DNA from: Amoeboaphelidium protococcarum
Taxonomy: Eukaryota; Aphelidiomycota; Aphelidea
Direction of reading: 5' to 3'
Assembly: GCA_023515745.1 (NCBI GenBank)
Contig: JALECJ010000255.1
Span: forward strand, 1,994,001 to 2,058,000
DNA: 64,000 nt
This document shows positions 1 through 12,000 of the stretch, piece by piece (positions within the stretch are counted from its first letter, which is position 1; each line of letters begins with the position of its first letter). The notes under the pieces were generated by a model. That model was not told the DNA's origin, searched no databases, and worked only from the letters and a program-made list of their open reading frames with translations. The position numbers and the translations under genes are program-made.

Positions 1-650
1 TGTATTCCATTTTCCACCCGAATGATCCCATTGCTAATCGGTGTGAGCCCATGATTGCTAAATCTTTAGCCAGCTAGAAGCCTGCAGTTGTGCCTAATGG
101 TAAGCCTTCATCAAGCCTTTTTAATATTGGAGAAATCGCGTCTAAAACTACGAATGATTTTGCTAATAAAGCTACTGGACTCTTGGATCAGTTGAAGAGC
201 ACTGTTATAGCGTCTATGGCTTTCAAGTAGACTATGAGCACAATGGAAGGGGACAAGGTGAAGCAAGACAATATAGAGCTAGACGCAAAATCGAGAAGAT
301 CAAAGGATAGGAGATAAAAGGCTGATAGAATGTCTGCCAGATCTGATGCTTCGTTTGTAGAATATTCATCCGGAATGACGACTAATCCTTTTGGTGGAAG
401 AAGTGATACTCCTGTGCCAGAAGTCGTGGTGGAAAAGTGTCCGTCTCCAAAGTTTACCACGGAGCAGATTCTGGCTTGTCTCAATCCTCGCCGAAGAAGA
501 TTGGACTACTCGTTGAATATCAGTTTTATTGAGAATCCGTATCTATCAGCCCTAAGTGCTCATTTTAACTACTGGAAAGATGAAGACTGCGGAACCTTTA
601 TTATGAAGGAAGTATTAGAGATTCCGATTGATGATCATGAACTGAATTGA
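1..650 (+). CDS. DDHD-domain phospholipase (PA-PLA1 / SEC23IP family), 3' part
   Basis: The gene enters from the left edge, with codons starting at base 3, and ends at TGA 648-650; about 215 C-terminal residues are present. The first residues read HPNDPIANRCEPM, which matches the HPxDPVAYRIEP block of DDHD domains. The C-terminus has RRRLDYSLN and HFNYWKDED, corresponding to the family's RRIDYVLQ and SYW..ED motifs. Family knowledge: these are cytosolic or membrane-associated phospholipases A1 acting on phosphatidic acid and related lipids in ER-Golgi traffic and mitochondrial membranes. The GxSxG serine lies upstream of the window. Several Gln are encoded by TAG or TAA, for example near 82 and 229. 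The linker between the two conserved blocks is Lys/Ser-rich and looks disordered. Family assignment is firm; the exact paralogue is not. Confidence 0.85.
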
Positions 651-679
651 GATTATTATACCATCATAGTCTCATAAAA

Positions 680-1240
680 TCATTTCTTAAATAATCCGCC
701 TATCTTTGACGTCTTTGTTGATGGAGATGTCGAGCTACTTCCACTACTCCTCATGCCATAATCTGATGACGCGATAATCTGCTCAGCATCCAACAATTTA
801 CCATCCTTACTGCGCCCTTGCTTTGGATTAAGCTTCGTAGTCACCTTGGTCCACTTGTCAGATAGTTTATTCATATTGTTCTCGAAAGCGTATCTATTCT
901 ATATCTTGCCCCTCTTTATGGATGACTTCAAACATGACCACTTCACATAAACGAATAATATCAAAGCCGGAATACCCAACGCGATTAACACATACAGGAA
1001 TATCAGACCGGCAGATGTAGTGTTTATGTTTTCAGATAAAAAAAACTACTCTCCATCACAGTAAGATGATAAAGATCCACAGGATCCTGCAAGAGTCTGA
1101 TCTTTTGGCTGACACCAACTACATTTACTTTCAATGCATAAAGTTTTGTTGTTCGAATACTCGTCGCAAGCACCCTCAACCAGAGTCTCTGTTAACAAGA
1201 GACAGAATATCGCCGCTAAAAACATTAGGGTGTACTTCAT
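680..1240 (-). CDS. small type I membrane protein with Cys-rich ectodomain
   Basis: A 186-residue ORF with a start ATG at 1240 and a TGA at 680. The standard code would break it in two at TAG 1046-1048. Residues 1-22 form a signal peptide (MKYTLMFLAAIFCLLL). A short ectodomain follows with about six Cys (ACDEY, TLCIESKCSWC, GSCGS, YCDG), spaced like a PSI/plexin-type knot. A transmembrane helix (AGLIFLYVLIALGIPALILF) lies near residues 78-97, followed by a basic Ser-rich cytoplasmic tail ending in GGLFKK. No family is recognised with certainty. PSI-like is an inference from Cys spacing (CxxxxxCSWC). It converges with the upstream DDHD gene: the two stops are 30 bp apart. Confidence 0.75.
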
Positions 1241-1992
1241 ATCCTTACCGATGATGATTTGAGTAACTTCAAGTGGTAGAAGAGATTTCGAATCGAATTG
1301 AGTGCTAAAAGTTTAAAATTAAGCCGTGATTGTGTTACAAGCGTTGTCAAGTAAGTGTCTTCGCTATTTAAAACAGTCCTCAAGCGGAAATGGAACATTT
1401 ATACTATAAAATACGTGCCCTTAAACAATTTTGCGGTAAATAATGGACTGAAAAATTCTATTTAGCGTGAAGGTACAATATAAAGTACATTGATGTAATT
1501 GTATGAGTTCGATCATTGTTTCAATCGAAATGGGACGACGACGTACAGTATGTAGATGAGAAATAGTCTTTCGCAGCTCTCAAAGCATGCTCCAAATAAA
1601 GGCGACTTCTCTCGCTCTTCCTGTTCAAGGAGGTTGGCGTTATCAATCGACGTGTAATTAAAGTTTAATTGACGCTTAAAAATGGGGGAAATTAGCAAGC
1701 TATAGAGAGCTATCCAAGTGCAGTTTTAAAAAGTGGGTTCTTTGATTTCCCCACAGGCTACAGTATTTATGGGGCTGCTGCCTACGCAATTACTGTTAGA
1801 TTAAGGGGTATTCATTATGTGATTTGATAGTTTTCGGACTTTTAAGGTTACAATATATTCTTTACTTGATTATTTTCCATAGCTTATCACATTGAATTAT
1901 TGAGAACCTAATAATGGGGCTGCTGCCTACACAATCACGACATTAACTGCAGCCGCGCAGATGGTAAGGTGATGGCATAGCTGATAGACGGG
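1241..1992. other. intergenic, with a near-exact 22-bp direct repeat
   Basis: No frame in this stretch looks like a gene. A 61-codon minus frame at 1513-1698 starts only at TTG and has no recognisable content. The notable feature is the direct repeat described separately at 1769-1935. The left part is the upstream region of the minus-strand membrane protein gene. Confidence 0.5.
1769..1935 (+). repeat. 22-bp direct repeat, two copies 145 bp apart
   Basis: ATGGGGCTGCTGCCTACGCA followed by AT occurs at 1769-1790 and again at 1914-1935, with a single G-to-A difference. The bases on either side differ. The copies could be remnants of a small duplication or a shared upstream element. Each could also begin a short peptide frame (Met-Gly-Leu-Leu-Pro-Thr-Gln), but both frames close quickly. 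Confidence 0.7.
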
Positions 1993-2674
1993 ATGATCTC
2001 CAAAAGAACACGAGAGAATTAATTAAGAAATGATCTGGAGGATAATTACTATACATCATTTGCTGAATGGCTTCTTAATCTAAGAAAATCCCCAAGGCCA
2101 GCTGTTGATTAAGCACGAGATTGTCAAGAGCAGTTATGAACCACAAGATTTTTTTTGAACCTCTTGAATAGCCGTCCTCTCGTCGTAATTTGCGCAGTAA
2201 AGAAAAGCTACGTAATTGGTTTGCAATTTACTGATTGTTGAATATGCTTTAGTCTATGCAATACACATTTTTTATTGGCATGGCTCTTCAGTAGATTGTC
2301 CTTGGTTAGCAATACCGTTTGCTCTTCTTCAAAGGAGCACCTTTTACGAAGACAATCAACTTGGTCGTGAGGCTGAACAAATCCTCGATTACTCCAGGTG
2401 GTTACTTGCGGCTTTGGCGGAATCAACTGGTTTGATATATAAAATGGGTAGCTGCTTGGTGGATGGTGGTCTTGGTGCACCTCCTCAATGGATCCTAGAA
2501 AAGTGGAATAAGATGGAAGACACTTTGAAGAAGGTAGCAAACAAGCGCCAACGCAGATTAGATTCTCTGACAATACTGAAATCATTCCGTCCTGATTGCT
2601 ATTACGAAGCGTCTAAATCTGAATTGCAATCTCTTATCAAAATCTGCAATTCTGAGTTTGCTTCTCACTCCTGA
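1993..2674 (+). CDS. uncharacterised protein, probably two exons
   Basis: Two frames join through a GT-AG intron at 2123-2171 (49 nt) into a 210-residue protein: ATG 1993, exon 1 to 2122, exon 2 from 2172 to TGA 2672-2674. Without splicing neither frame has both a start and a sensible end. The product has a charged N-terminus with FAEWLLNLRKSPRPA, a middle segment with LLIVEYALVY, and a helical C-terminus (QWILEKWNKMEDTLKK, KRQRRLDSLTILKSF). I recognise no domain. An additional short intron inside exon 2 cannot be excluded. The start is the least certain part: exon 1 could also begin upstream via another splice. Confidence 0.4.
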
Positions 2675-2784
2675 TAGTAGACGTGTGAATTTTAGAGCTG
2701 GTAATTGAAAAGTCATGAAGGTCCAATGACTGTATTAGCTTTTTGGAAGTTTATCATAATCTACCCTTTGAATACCTTTAATGA

Positions 2785-3976
2785 CAAAGCACAGATGGCG
2801 GATACTTGGAATACATCTCTGATGCTACACACTCCAGTTTATGGGAAAAATTATGTCACACAATCGCTTTGTCGATTAAGCTTTAAACGTACACTCTGCG
2901 AAAAGTACACGATGAGACGGATTTAGAAGTTAGATTTTGGAAGGTGCGTAAATTACTGGATGTGATGAAGGCGAGATTCCAGAAGTGTTGGAAATTGGAT
3001 CGAACGACTTGGGTTGATGAGTACTTGATCGGATTTCGCGGCCATCATTGTTGTTTAAGATATATACGCAGGTCCTACCCTGCTTTGCGCACTCTAAGAT
3101 GGTGGTCGCAGTAGTCAAGCAGAGCAGAGAGAGGACGACTCCGACGATGATGTGCCTGTATTGACTGAGGCCGAGAGGCATAGTAGAATTGCTCAGAACG
3201 CGTAGGATGACGAAACAGTGTTCATCAAGCATGGCAGTGTAGATAGCAGTGGGATCTGGGGATTTGGGGACCTCAGAATAGGAGATGTATGGAAGCATGA
3301 GTACGCTTCGTACTTTGTGGTGGTGGCTGCCCTTACGTCTGGTGGAATCGACCCTCGGTTCTGCTGTGACAATTTAGGCGTCGATTAATAATCTGTAGAA
3401 GGAGCCTACAGATAGGTCATCCAAAAAGTCACCTCTTTAATGTCATCCCAGATGTTCATGGTGGAGGCGCAGGGCCGTTGTATGGCAGCAGCTGGTAGAC
3501 ATGCAGCTGTTGGTTCATCTTTAGGTAGACTGGGCAGAGATAAATCTATTCTCAAGTAGGCACCAGCCGATCTGCCAAAGCATTAACTGATTGCATGGCA
3601 GAACAATTACTTCAAGCAGATTGTCTCCGCAATGCTTAGTAAGGAAGGAGTGATTGTGGATGAACGCATGTTCAAGCAGTATAGACGCAGACATATACAA
3701 GGGTAATGTACACTTCCTCCCAAGAATTACTATAAATTGCAAAAGATTTTGAGTCCATAAATGTTCAAAGACATTGATGTCCTATTATGCTGGCGTTCAC
3801 TGTAACTATTAACAAAGCATAAGGCTAAAGCCGTAAGCGCTGTGGAATTTGTCTTCCTGATCATGTCTTTGTTCATGGTTAACTCAATGTCGCATCTTCC
3901 AGAACTACGAAAGCAACTGATAGACATTCTGCGCCTTTGCAAGATTCCACCATATGGTTTATTAAAATATTAATGA
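2785..3976 (+). CDS. uncharacterised protein, 3' exons
   Basis: A long table 6 frame runs to TGA 3974-3976. The last exon, inferred from 3112, has an acidic run (REDDSDDDVPVLTEAE), then WGFGDLRIGDVWKHEYAS and a helical C-terminus (FKDIDVLLCWRSLQLLTKHK, LPELRKQLIDILRLCKIPPY). The preceding frame, open from 2785, reads LRKVHDETDLEVRFWKVRKL and can be joined through a possible 40-nt GT-AG intron at 3072-3111, which restores the frame. The 5' end is unresolved because no good ATG lies in frame upstream of 2785. The minus-strand frames here (2930-3298, 3521-3942) are shadows. No family is recognised. The C-terminal 220 residues are convincingly coding; their join to the upstream part is inference. 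Confidence 0.5.
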
Positions 3977-4492
3977 TAGATTCATAGACAATGGTACCGT
4001 AAATATAGATAAAAATTTCAAAATTTCCGTATTTAAGTTCGAACAATGTTCAAACGGTATAGTGGCGCGCAAGGCCTCCGTCCTTGTCACTGTTAGTTGT
4101 ACTGTTACTGTAGAACAAAGTTTTTCAATAATAACCCGTTCGATCTTTATTTACACCTAAAATAGCGTGAATGGACGCCGACGGTAGAAATAAAGAAAGC
4201 CTACGAGCCCTGACTCTGAAATTTTAGAAAGTTTAAACCACCAAATTTTCATAGCCAGTCGCCGTTGCGTTGTGGATCTAATGTGGAATCATAACGACGC
4301 AGCGACAATTTTCTTATGCGATCAATCATTGTTTCATCTGATTTCGGAAAGCGAAGAGTCCTACGACGTGATGACAGAACGTAAATACGCATATATAACG
4401 CTGCGAATAATCACTACAATGCTTTATTTTATGACTCTGATTTCTTTGAGTATCATCTATAAACAGCTTAGCTAATCTATCAAGTAATCTGA
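3977..4492. other. intergenic, about 515 bp
   Basis: No convincing gene is seen. A plus frame from about 4281 has a hydrophobic stretch (LRIITTMLYFMTLISLSIIY) but overlaps the promoter region of the next gene and shows no family resemblance. The stretch is probably 3' flank of the upstream gene plus promoter of the Gln-rich gene. Confidence 0.4.
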
Positions 4493-5533
4493 ATGGAAAT
4501 GTAGAGTAAATTGGAAAGTACAAAGTAGGAAGGCGTTCCTGAGATCGATCCTTATGACATTTAGGAGTAACAGGTGGACTAAGTGATCGAACAAACTCCT
4601 ATTGTTGTTGAGCGTCAACATGTCACCAACATCAAAGAGGTGAATCCCCAAATTCATCGCGAGCGTCAGATTCAGCTGGTGCGCCCAGTGATTCAGAAAA
4701 GATAGGAGACAATGGTTCAGCCTCAATAGGTCTTTTAACAGCAATTGCCCGCTCTGAATGCAGAGTATCGCGCGCTGAACCAGACTGACGTGAATAAGCT
4801 GGTGCAGCAAGAAGTGACGCGTTATCTGCCACCTCCATAACAAGGCGTCCAAGTTGAGCAATTGGAGCGTGAGACTGCGCCGGTGGTGACAGAGACAGTG
4901 CAAACGCGCGTAATACAAGAATTGGTGCCGATCATTGAGCGGGATGTGTATCAGACGCAGTTGCTGTAGCTGAGTTAGCCAATACTGGAGCGTGTCATTG
5001 AAGCACCGCGCGTCCTACCAGCAGTTGTACAATCTCAGCCATTGATTCAGTAGTAGTAGACTCCTTATGTCGCTGCATCTGGATCGTTGCCACTAGGACA
5101 GTAAGTTGGTTCCGGCTCCCAATAATGGCAAGGAGGTTGGAGTTAGCAAGCTTTGGGTGGTGGTGGTGGATATTCTCAAGATTATGCTCAAGGTATGGGT
5201 GGTCAGTTCCAATAGCCAGGCGGCTAATCTGCTCTGTTCGGATAAGCATTACCACAATCCTATCAGCCAGTGTCTCTGCCTCAGGGGGAATAGTACGGAC
5301 TTGGAGGAGGCAGTGGAGCTGGTGGTGGCTATCAATTCGGTCAAGCTCCTGGATTGCAGTAGTAGTAATGGTTTCCAGCTGCTGCAATGTAACAACCATC
5401 TCAATACGTCCCTCAATCACTGTATCCACAGCAGTAGTCTTAGCAGTACATTCCTACGAGCTATTAACCTGGTCAATGGTCTTAACAGTAGCCAATGAAA
5501 AGTGGTAAAGCAAATAAGGGAATTGTGCACTGA
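4493..5533 (+). CDS. Gln-rich protein with fungal-type EVxPxIHRE repeat block
   Basis: A 346-residue frame with TGA at 5531-5533; an in-frame TGA at 4490 immediately precedes ATG 4493. Residues 1-190 are charged and Gln-rich, with VVERQHVTNIKEVNPQIHRE, LVRPVIQKRQETMVQPQQVF and LPALNAEYRALNQTDV. This pattern resembles fungal LEA/allergen-like proteins containing EVQPVIHKE..VVxP..LPA blocks. Residues 200-346 are Gly/Gln/Tyr-rich (GGGGGYSQDY, PTSYQPGQWSQQQ), like a low-complexity adhesive or condensate-forming tail. More than half of the Gln codons are TAA or TAG. The function is unknown; the fungal resemblance is from memory and weak. Confidence 0.7.
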
Positions 5534-5768
5534 AAAATTTGTAAAATGAGTATAAATCAATAAATTGCTTTCAATGATCTACATACTGTAGTATGATCTA
5601 CTGCACATCTTGCTTATCATTGAAGATCTGTTTCAAGCGTGTTTAGTTGAAACGGTTTTAGAATTTCTCTTCAAAGTTTCCTCTCTCTTTGTCTCCCGAA
5701 CGAAAACGAAAAAGTCAAATACGTAGGAGCTAATTCGAAGCACATAAGCTATCCCTCTCATACATACA

Positions 5769-7529
5769 ATGACAGTGGAATGTCCTGTATGCAATTAATC
5801 TCTAGCTGGTATGGATGAATAGAAGACTCTTCAACACGTCAATTCATGTATTGATTCTCACACTGTGAAGGACAGGACAGAGAAGAGAAAAAGTTCTGGT
5901 AATCATCAGATTTAATAACTCAAAAGTGGTGTAAATGAGATCAAGTTTGAAGACTTTAACTCTCCGCTTATGAAGATTTAGCAAGTCCGTGATAATAAGT
6001 CATCAACTGCTAGAATGGCTAAAACTGTTATAAATCATCCGATTCTCTCTGCTTAAATGTTGAATAATGGGAATGACGTTGATCCGTAACCACAGAAATT
6101 ATCGCGGGAAATGCCATTCTATAAAAAGATTCCCAATACTTGTTTTGCGGTGGACGCGTTCAACTTTGGTCGAATTCCAGATGTTAAATGCTATTTCCTT
6201 ACGCATGCCCACGCTGATCATTATACTCATCTATCGGCCAAATTTGACCATGGCCTCATCATCTGCACCAAGATTACTGGCAACTTTGTGAGGAATAAAC
6301 TCAAGGTTAATCCTGCTTTTGTGTAAGATGTTGAATTAAATACTCTGTACGAGGTGTGTGGTGTTGAGTTTGAATTTATAGATGCTAATCATTGTCCTGG
6401 TAGTGCAATCGTGTTGTTTCGTGTTCCCGTGTCAACTCAGAGAAGTCAACTCATTCTACACACGGGGGACTTTCGTGCGCATTAGCTTCATTTATAACAC
6501 TAGAGTCTGTAATTGTCACGACCGATTGACATTCTCTATTTGGATACCACCTATTGCAAGTCTTAATATACTTTTCCATCCTAAGAAGTGGTTTTGGGCT
6601 AGATTTAATCTTTGTGTAAGCTGGTGCTTAAATATGAGTAAAATGGTGGTGGATCTACAAAATCCTTATCTTCGTATTCATCTGGTAATAGTGGCACTAG
6701 TATTTTGGATTCCATTGTCAAAGATCTTGGTTATACACAGACTGTCGGTAACAAGAGAAGAAAGTATCAGCGTAAAGATTCGAGGTAGAATTCAATAACT
6801 TCTTACTTTGGTGCTAATAAGCAGAGTAATAATAATCCAGGTGATGGCGATAGTGATAATGAAATTGGTGAAGGTGGTCGGCCGCTTCATGAATATATAT
6901 GGGACATCAAACATACTCAAGTCTTATTCGTTGTTGGCACTTACCTTCTTGGCAAGGAGCGAGTTTTCATGTCAATTGCCAAAGCTTTGGGTGTTAAGGT
7001 ATATGCTGATGCGGATAAAAGAAGAATTTTGCGGTATATGGATGATGAGAAGATCAACACTCTATTGACTGAAGACCCACTAAGTACACCTCTGCACTTG
7101 GTCAAAATGCACGACTTGCGAAGTGATAGACTGGGTGAGTATCTTACAAAATTTCGCCAATTTAAATGCATTATCGGGATAAAGCCCACAGGATGGACAT
7201 TTGAAAATGACGGTGGTAGTAGTGGTAAATCTCAAAGTGTCGGTGGTAGTAAGCAGTAAGCATCATCAAGTCTCAGTAAAGAGTCTGAATTCAAAATTGT
7301 AACTCAATCATCACAAGTGCTCATTCTTGGTATCCCGTACTCTGAGCACTCATCTTTTAATGATTTGAAAATGTTCGTACGAGGCCTCAATAATCAGGTA
7401 AAGTCTGCAGATGGTAGACCGGTGGGAGTGCGTAAAATCATACCTACTGTGAACACTTCCAAGGCAGAGACCAGGCAAGAGATGTAAGCGTATTTCTCAG
7501 ACTGGATGGCGTGTCCCTCTTCAGATTGA
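5769..7529 (+). CDS. PSO2: SNM1/PSO2-type DNA cross-link repair nuclease
   Basis: Single exon, 586 residues. The N-terminus from ATG 5769 reads CPVCNQ (C5, C8) then HVNSC (H23, C27), a UBZ4/Rad18-type C2HC finger as found in vertebrate SNM1A; this supports the upstream ATG over the one at 5811. The metallo-beta-lactamase fold follows, with HAHADHY at about residue 146, ANHCPGSA, HTGDFRAH near 233 and LDTTYC. The beta-CASP part has VFVVGTYLLGKERVF, GIPYSEHSSF and the C-terminal KIIPTVN typical of SNM1. Family role: 5' exonuclease that processes DNA interstrand cross-links, nuclear. A Gly/Ser/Asn insert near residues 290-360 is lineage-specific. The domain order matches SNM1A, and identity is secure at family level. 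Confidence 0.95.
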
Positions 7530-7654
7530 TCTGCATCTCTGTAGAGTATGTGCAATAGAGGGATGAGAATTGTATAATAATTTAAATGCTCAAATAATAA
7601 AATACTGATTTATTATCATACAACACTGGAGATTATCAATCGTGGCAAAGTCTG

Positions 7655-8773
7655 TCATTGAGCTTGAAAGTATTTTAGATCATCACGATTAACATTGAGA
7701 CGAGGATCTAGCTGACGCAGTTGATTGTTTAAGCCTTTGGTCATTATAGATATACCAGCCAAGCCGAGATACGTATGCAACAAGTCTGGAAAATCGTCCT
7801 ACTCCTTACCAAATCCACCCTAAGCAATACCACCAAAGCCTTAGAACTCAGTATCCTCTAGAAATGATAACGCAAGCGGCTTATCCACACAGTCAATCAG
7901 ATTAGTACTGAAATGATCATCAAGTATCTGCATAGAGGCACAGATCCAAAATGTATAACAAGTATCTGCATCCTTGTTCAACCTACCATTAAAACCGCCA
8001 ATCTACCTCTTGATAAGCCACCGTTACAACTGATCACGTTTAATCTCGGACATTCGATCCAATCTACCTAGAAGAGAAAGAGATGCCACGGCACAGTATG
8101 TACTACCACCATGAGACTCCTCTCCACACCTCTGACCGAAGCCTCCATCATACGACTGAGCACCAAGTATGAAACTGGTGATAAGATCAATGTCGAGCAT
8201 GTCAATCTTGTTCAGAATGTACACGATACTGACAGCACAATATACAAATCTCATATCTCCACGCTGCATGAATGGCCGTAATCCAATTGGTTGACTTTCA
8301 GCGTCTGGTCTTTAAGGAACAAAGGAACCATTTGGGCACTAACAATGAGCGATATTAGACATGATCTACTATATCTCAGTCTCATTTAAAATTCTAGATA
8401 TCGGAATTCTATGATTAATAACCAGACAAAGAGCACTATAAGTCATGGCCAGATTACTCTGATCAATCTGATCGCCATGCAAACTCCAACTCTACGTACA
8501 TCCCATAAAACCATTCTAGCACTTGAACTCACCCAAGTACCTAATTAAATCCTCTTATGAAACGTCAGTCGAATCGGCACTTACACCATCTACTTTCAAA
8601 GAGGATTAATCCCCAGCAGCATTACCATTACCATTATAAATCAACTTCAATGACCCCAGAGCAAAGAATATAAGAGTAAGTCGACTGGAGTCTGTGGAGA
8701 TGTACGGATTGGGAAGACATTTAATACATCTCTGAACATACTTGACATGATTCTGCAACTAGAATTGAGTCAT
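7655..8773 (-). CDS. PGGT1B: geranylgeranyltransferase type I beta subunit
   Basis: A 372-residue single-exon gene, ATG 8773 to TGA 7655; the frame is closed by a TGA 36 bases upstream of the ATG. The prenyltransferase alpha-alpha barrel repeats are visible: GFMGCTQSWSLHG, GSFVPQRPDAES, GGFGQRCGEESHGGSTYCA, GGFNGRLNKDADTCYTFW and FPDLLHTYLGLAG. Zinc ligands are the Asp and Cys of DADTCY and the His of LLHTYLG. DMRFVYCAVSIVYILN is diagnostic for the GGTase-I beta subunit rather than farnesyl or Rab type. It pairs with FNTA to attach geranylgeranyl to CaaL proteins such as Rho GTPases, in the cytosol. An Asn/Gly/Ser/Asp insert near residues 50-70 is unusual. The stops are separated from PSO2 by a 125-bp convergent gap. 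Confidence 0.95.
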
Positions 8774-9062
8774 ACTAAAGATCTTCTTGTTAAAATACTC
8801 TAAATTTCAATAATTGTAAAGACTGAGATATAGAAACCAGCCACTAAGAGCAGATGATGTGATAAATTAACAACTTGTAAAGTCAACGAAGACGCACAGT
8901 GAGAAAAAAGCGTTTGAAAATGAAACGACGCGTCGCGCTTTCTCTCTCTTTGAGGACTCTGACGATCATTCAAGTGTAAAGTGTGTGTGATTTTGTTAAA
9001 GCTGCCTGCTGAGATTGATAGTCTGAATAGAGTTCTAATTTATACTACTTCCTTTGGTGGTG
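8774..9062. promoter_or_regulatory. bidirectional promoter of PGGT1B and SMG1
   Basis: A 289-bp divergent spacer. It holds GACGCGTCGCGC at 8927-8938, a double ACGCG/CGCG core like the fungal MCB (MluI) element, followed by a pyrimidine run with TCTCTCTCTT. Regulation of both genes from this core is inference. Confidence 0.4.
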
Positions 9063-12000
9063 ATGATGAAGAGAGGGAATTCAAAGTAGTAGGATTTACG
9101 TTTTAATGCAGATTAATCCTCTTTCATTAGTAATGAGAATGATTTGAGATTGATTATGCGTAATCTCGTACAGTTCCCTAGTGAGAACAATGTATATCAA
9201 GTGAGGAAGTTTTTGGCATAGAATTAATACATATCACGTCAGGAAGTGTTAAATATTGCTATTCCTTTGAATAGAAGACTATTGTAAGAAGGATTGGCGT
9301 TAGAGCTGGTTTTTGAGAATTAGAAAGCGCAAGATCAGGTAAAGGATCAGGTTTGCGACTTGTTGATTGAAATACTCGTAGGATAATCATTAAATGGTGG
9401 TGGGTGGAAGCATCTTATTGCCTGGATTGAAGATAGATTGAGGCCATTACGCGTGAATGTCTCAAATCAGTAGAATATGACTCTGAGATTGAAAGATTCT
9501 GCCAAGAAGTAGTGGATTATATATTTACTCGGGAAATTGGCTGGCTGTCAACATTTGGATGTAGATTAGAAGATATTAGTGATCAAATCGACAATAAGTC
9601 ACGTTCTAGCATTGATATCAGAGAACCCGGTCGCAGATTACGTATTCAATTTTCTGGATTATTTAGAAAGCCTGAAGTAATAGGAGTAGGAGAAGAGTAT
9701 CTACTATTCCATCTGTACCGAGATTGTGTTCAACTTCACTCATGATTCTATGGAAATTTTATAAACTAAAGATTATGTAAGTGAGAGAATAAGGATATTT
9801 GAGTAGCATTTAGATTACGATTTACTTGCTTAAATGCTAGTAAATGATAAGTCTGCTGGTGTCTTGTCTCACTTGAAGTCTGTGCTAACTCTATTTAAAA
9901 GTTCCTCAAACTTCAATGCTAGATTTATAGAGTGCACAGTGTAAAAATTGAGTGAGAATTCATTGCCAGAGATGATTGATTACTCATTGGTGGATCTGAT
10001 GGATGTGGTCAATGGTAATCTTGATCCTATGTCTATTGATGTTATTATGCTTATACTTGACCTGATCAGTATTGTCAAGTAAGATTAAGGTGATAAGGTG
10101 CGCGATTCATTGATTATGCTTCTGAAAAAGTCTGATGGGAAACTATTGCTTTAGCGTTTGAGTGACGATCATGCTCAAAACGTCTTTATTGTTAAAGGTC
10201 TCTGCTCTGTGTATGATAGTGATATTCTCTCGAGCTAAGTTGTCAGAGAACTCATCATGGCAAAGATAAAGTCTGTGAAGTAAGCGGTAAAAGCTGGCAA
10301 GTGTAATGCTTAAATGAAGAATAATCTCAATTATCTGTATTTAGTCGGACCTTCTCTATCTAATTTAGAGTCGTTCCAGAGTCTTTTGAAGGTAGCGATG
10401 AACAAGTGTAAGAATGTGATCAACTAGTAGCAATCGCAGCCAATTAACTTGAAGAGTGTTTAATTGTTGACTCTTCTCGCTCCATTGATATGCTCATTCG
10501 GTTCGTATAATGCTATAGATGATCTGATAATGGTGCTCTTATAGTCGACTCGTATTTAGTTGTAGAAATTTGCTTTACATTGCATTATAAAGTATTCGAT
10601 ACGTTTATCTTCATGTACCGTTAAACTGGTGTTAAGTATGGCTCAATCGTCTTCAGTTTATATGTTGATTTAATGTCTTCAAGTATTGACACTTTGTATG
10701 TAATCCGTCACAGTCAGTGGAGAGAGTTTGTAAGAGATTGTATATTTTGTTAGTGGTTTACTCGTTCATAACAATGCGATTGTATGCGACTCTGCGCTGT
10801 TGTTACTTACTAGCTGTCGTCCAAAGCAACTGGTCCAACTTATGAACTCTTTTAATAAGAGTGCTGTTCATAAAGATGATTTCTGTCGCTAATTGGCAAT
10901 GTCTCCGCCATCCAAGTTCTTTCGGTATCAGCACTTTATATTGGTGTCTGAGTGGTTGTTTAATGTCTCTGAGGATTCTTAAGCTGATGATTTGATAAAA
11001 GAGAGCATGCAAGATATATTTTGTAGTTTCTGCTTGACCAGTGGTGACGCATTCCAGAACTATGTAGTATCTTCAAATCCGTGCCATCCTCTGCTTTGGT
11101 GTCTATATGAAAGTGCTCGCTTTTATCAGCTCACGTTAGTGCGTGCCGTCTTTCAAAGTCCTGGTGAAGCTCTGCAGTACCTGATGCAACATTTAAACCA
11201 TTTACTTCATCTTCTTTCTCATACTTCTGTCTCTGCTCTGTGTGTTGAAAAAGCATATTACTTTATTACATTCTTGGAATTCCTTGAGCATCACGTTGAA
11301 ATTGCATTGCAAAGACTTATCGATCTTCCGATGCCCATGGTGTAGTTCTATGAAAGTAACAAGTCTGAGCTGCTAAAATGGTTCGACTAATTGCGATTAA
11401 AGCTTGTGCAGTTGGCACAGCTCATCTCATAAAGATTGAATGGCTCTCAAGTGTCCAAGGTAATCTGTCACATGTATACACACTAGGCATTGAAGTTGTA
11501 TGACCAAATTTACGCTCAATTTTCTAGTGCTTTCGATAAGTTTGGTGATGCAGACGTTTCCGAGTTGGACAATGCACTCTCATGGCTACTGCCTGGTCTT
11601 GTTGAAACTGGAGATTCTTGTGCTCTGGTTGGCATTATGAAGCAGATGGAAAAGTATACAGCTGCTGGTGATGATATTGAGGGATTCTCAGCTTCTGAAG
11701 TTGGTCAGTGGGCCAAGGATAATGTGTTATTATTGCAATTTACCATTCATTTAACGCGATAAGAGTTTGAATTAGCTCGACAGCCTTATAATAATTTAAA
11801 AGCTTCCTTTTTGGACAGCTCTTGGTAACATGCATTTGTACTTCAATATGTATAAAAGATTGCGGAGGTGGAGAATGTTGTTCGTTCTATCGCTATTTAG
11901 AGTTAGGAAGCGTATGAAAATAATAATAATGCTGACCTCTTACTGCAGAAGTTACAGCTAAATGACGATCAGCGTGTAGAGTTTTAGTAATCATTAGAAT

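Noticed and set aside
2208-2585. 125-codon minus frame opposite the uncharacterised gene
   Set aside because: It begins with no conserved content and lies antisense to a frame that continues through a plausible splice. Treated as a shadow.
4281-4565. Plus frame with a hydrophobic stretch ahead of the Gln-rich gene
   Set aside because: It overlaps the start of the well-supported gene in another phase and has no family resemblance.
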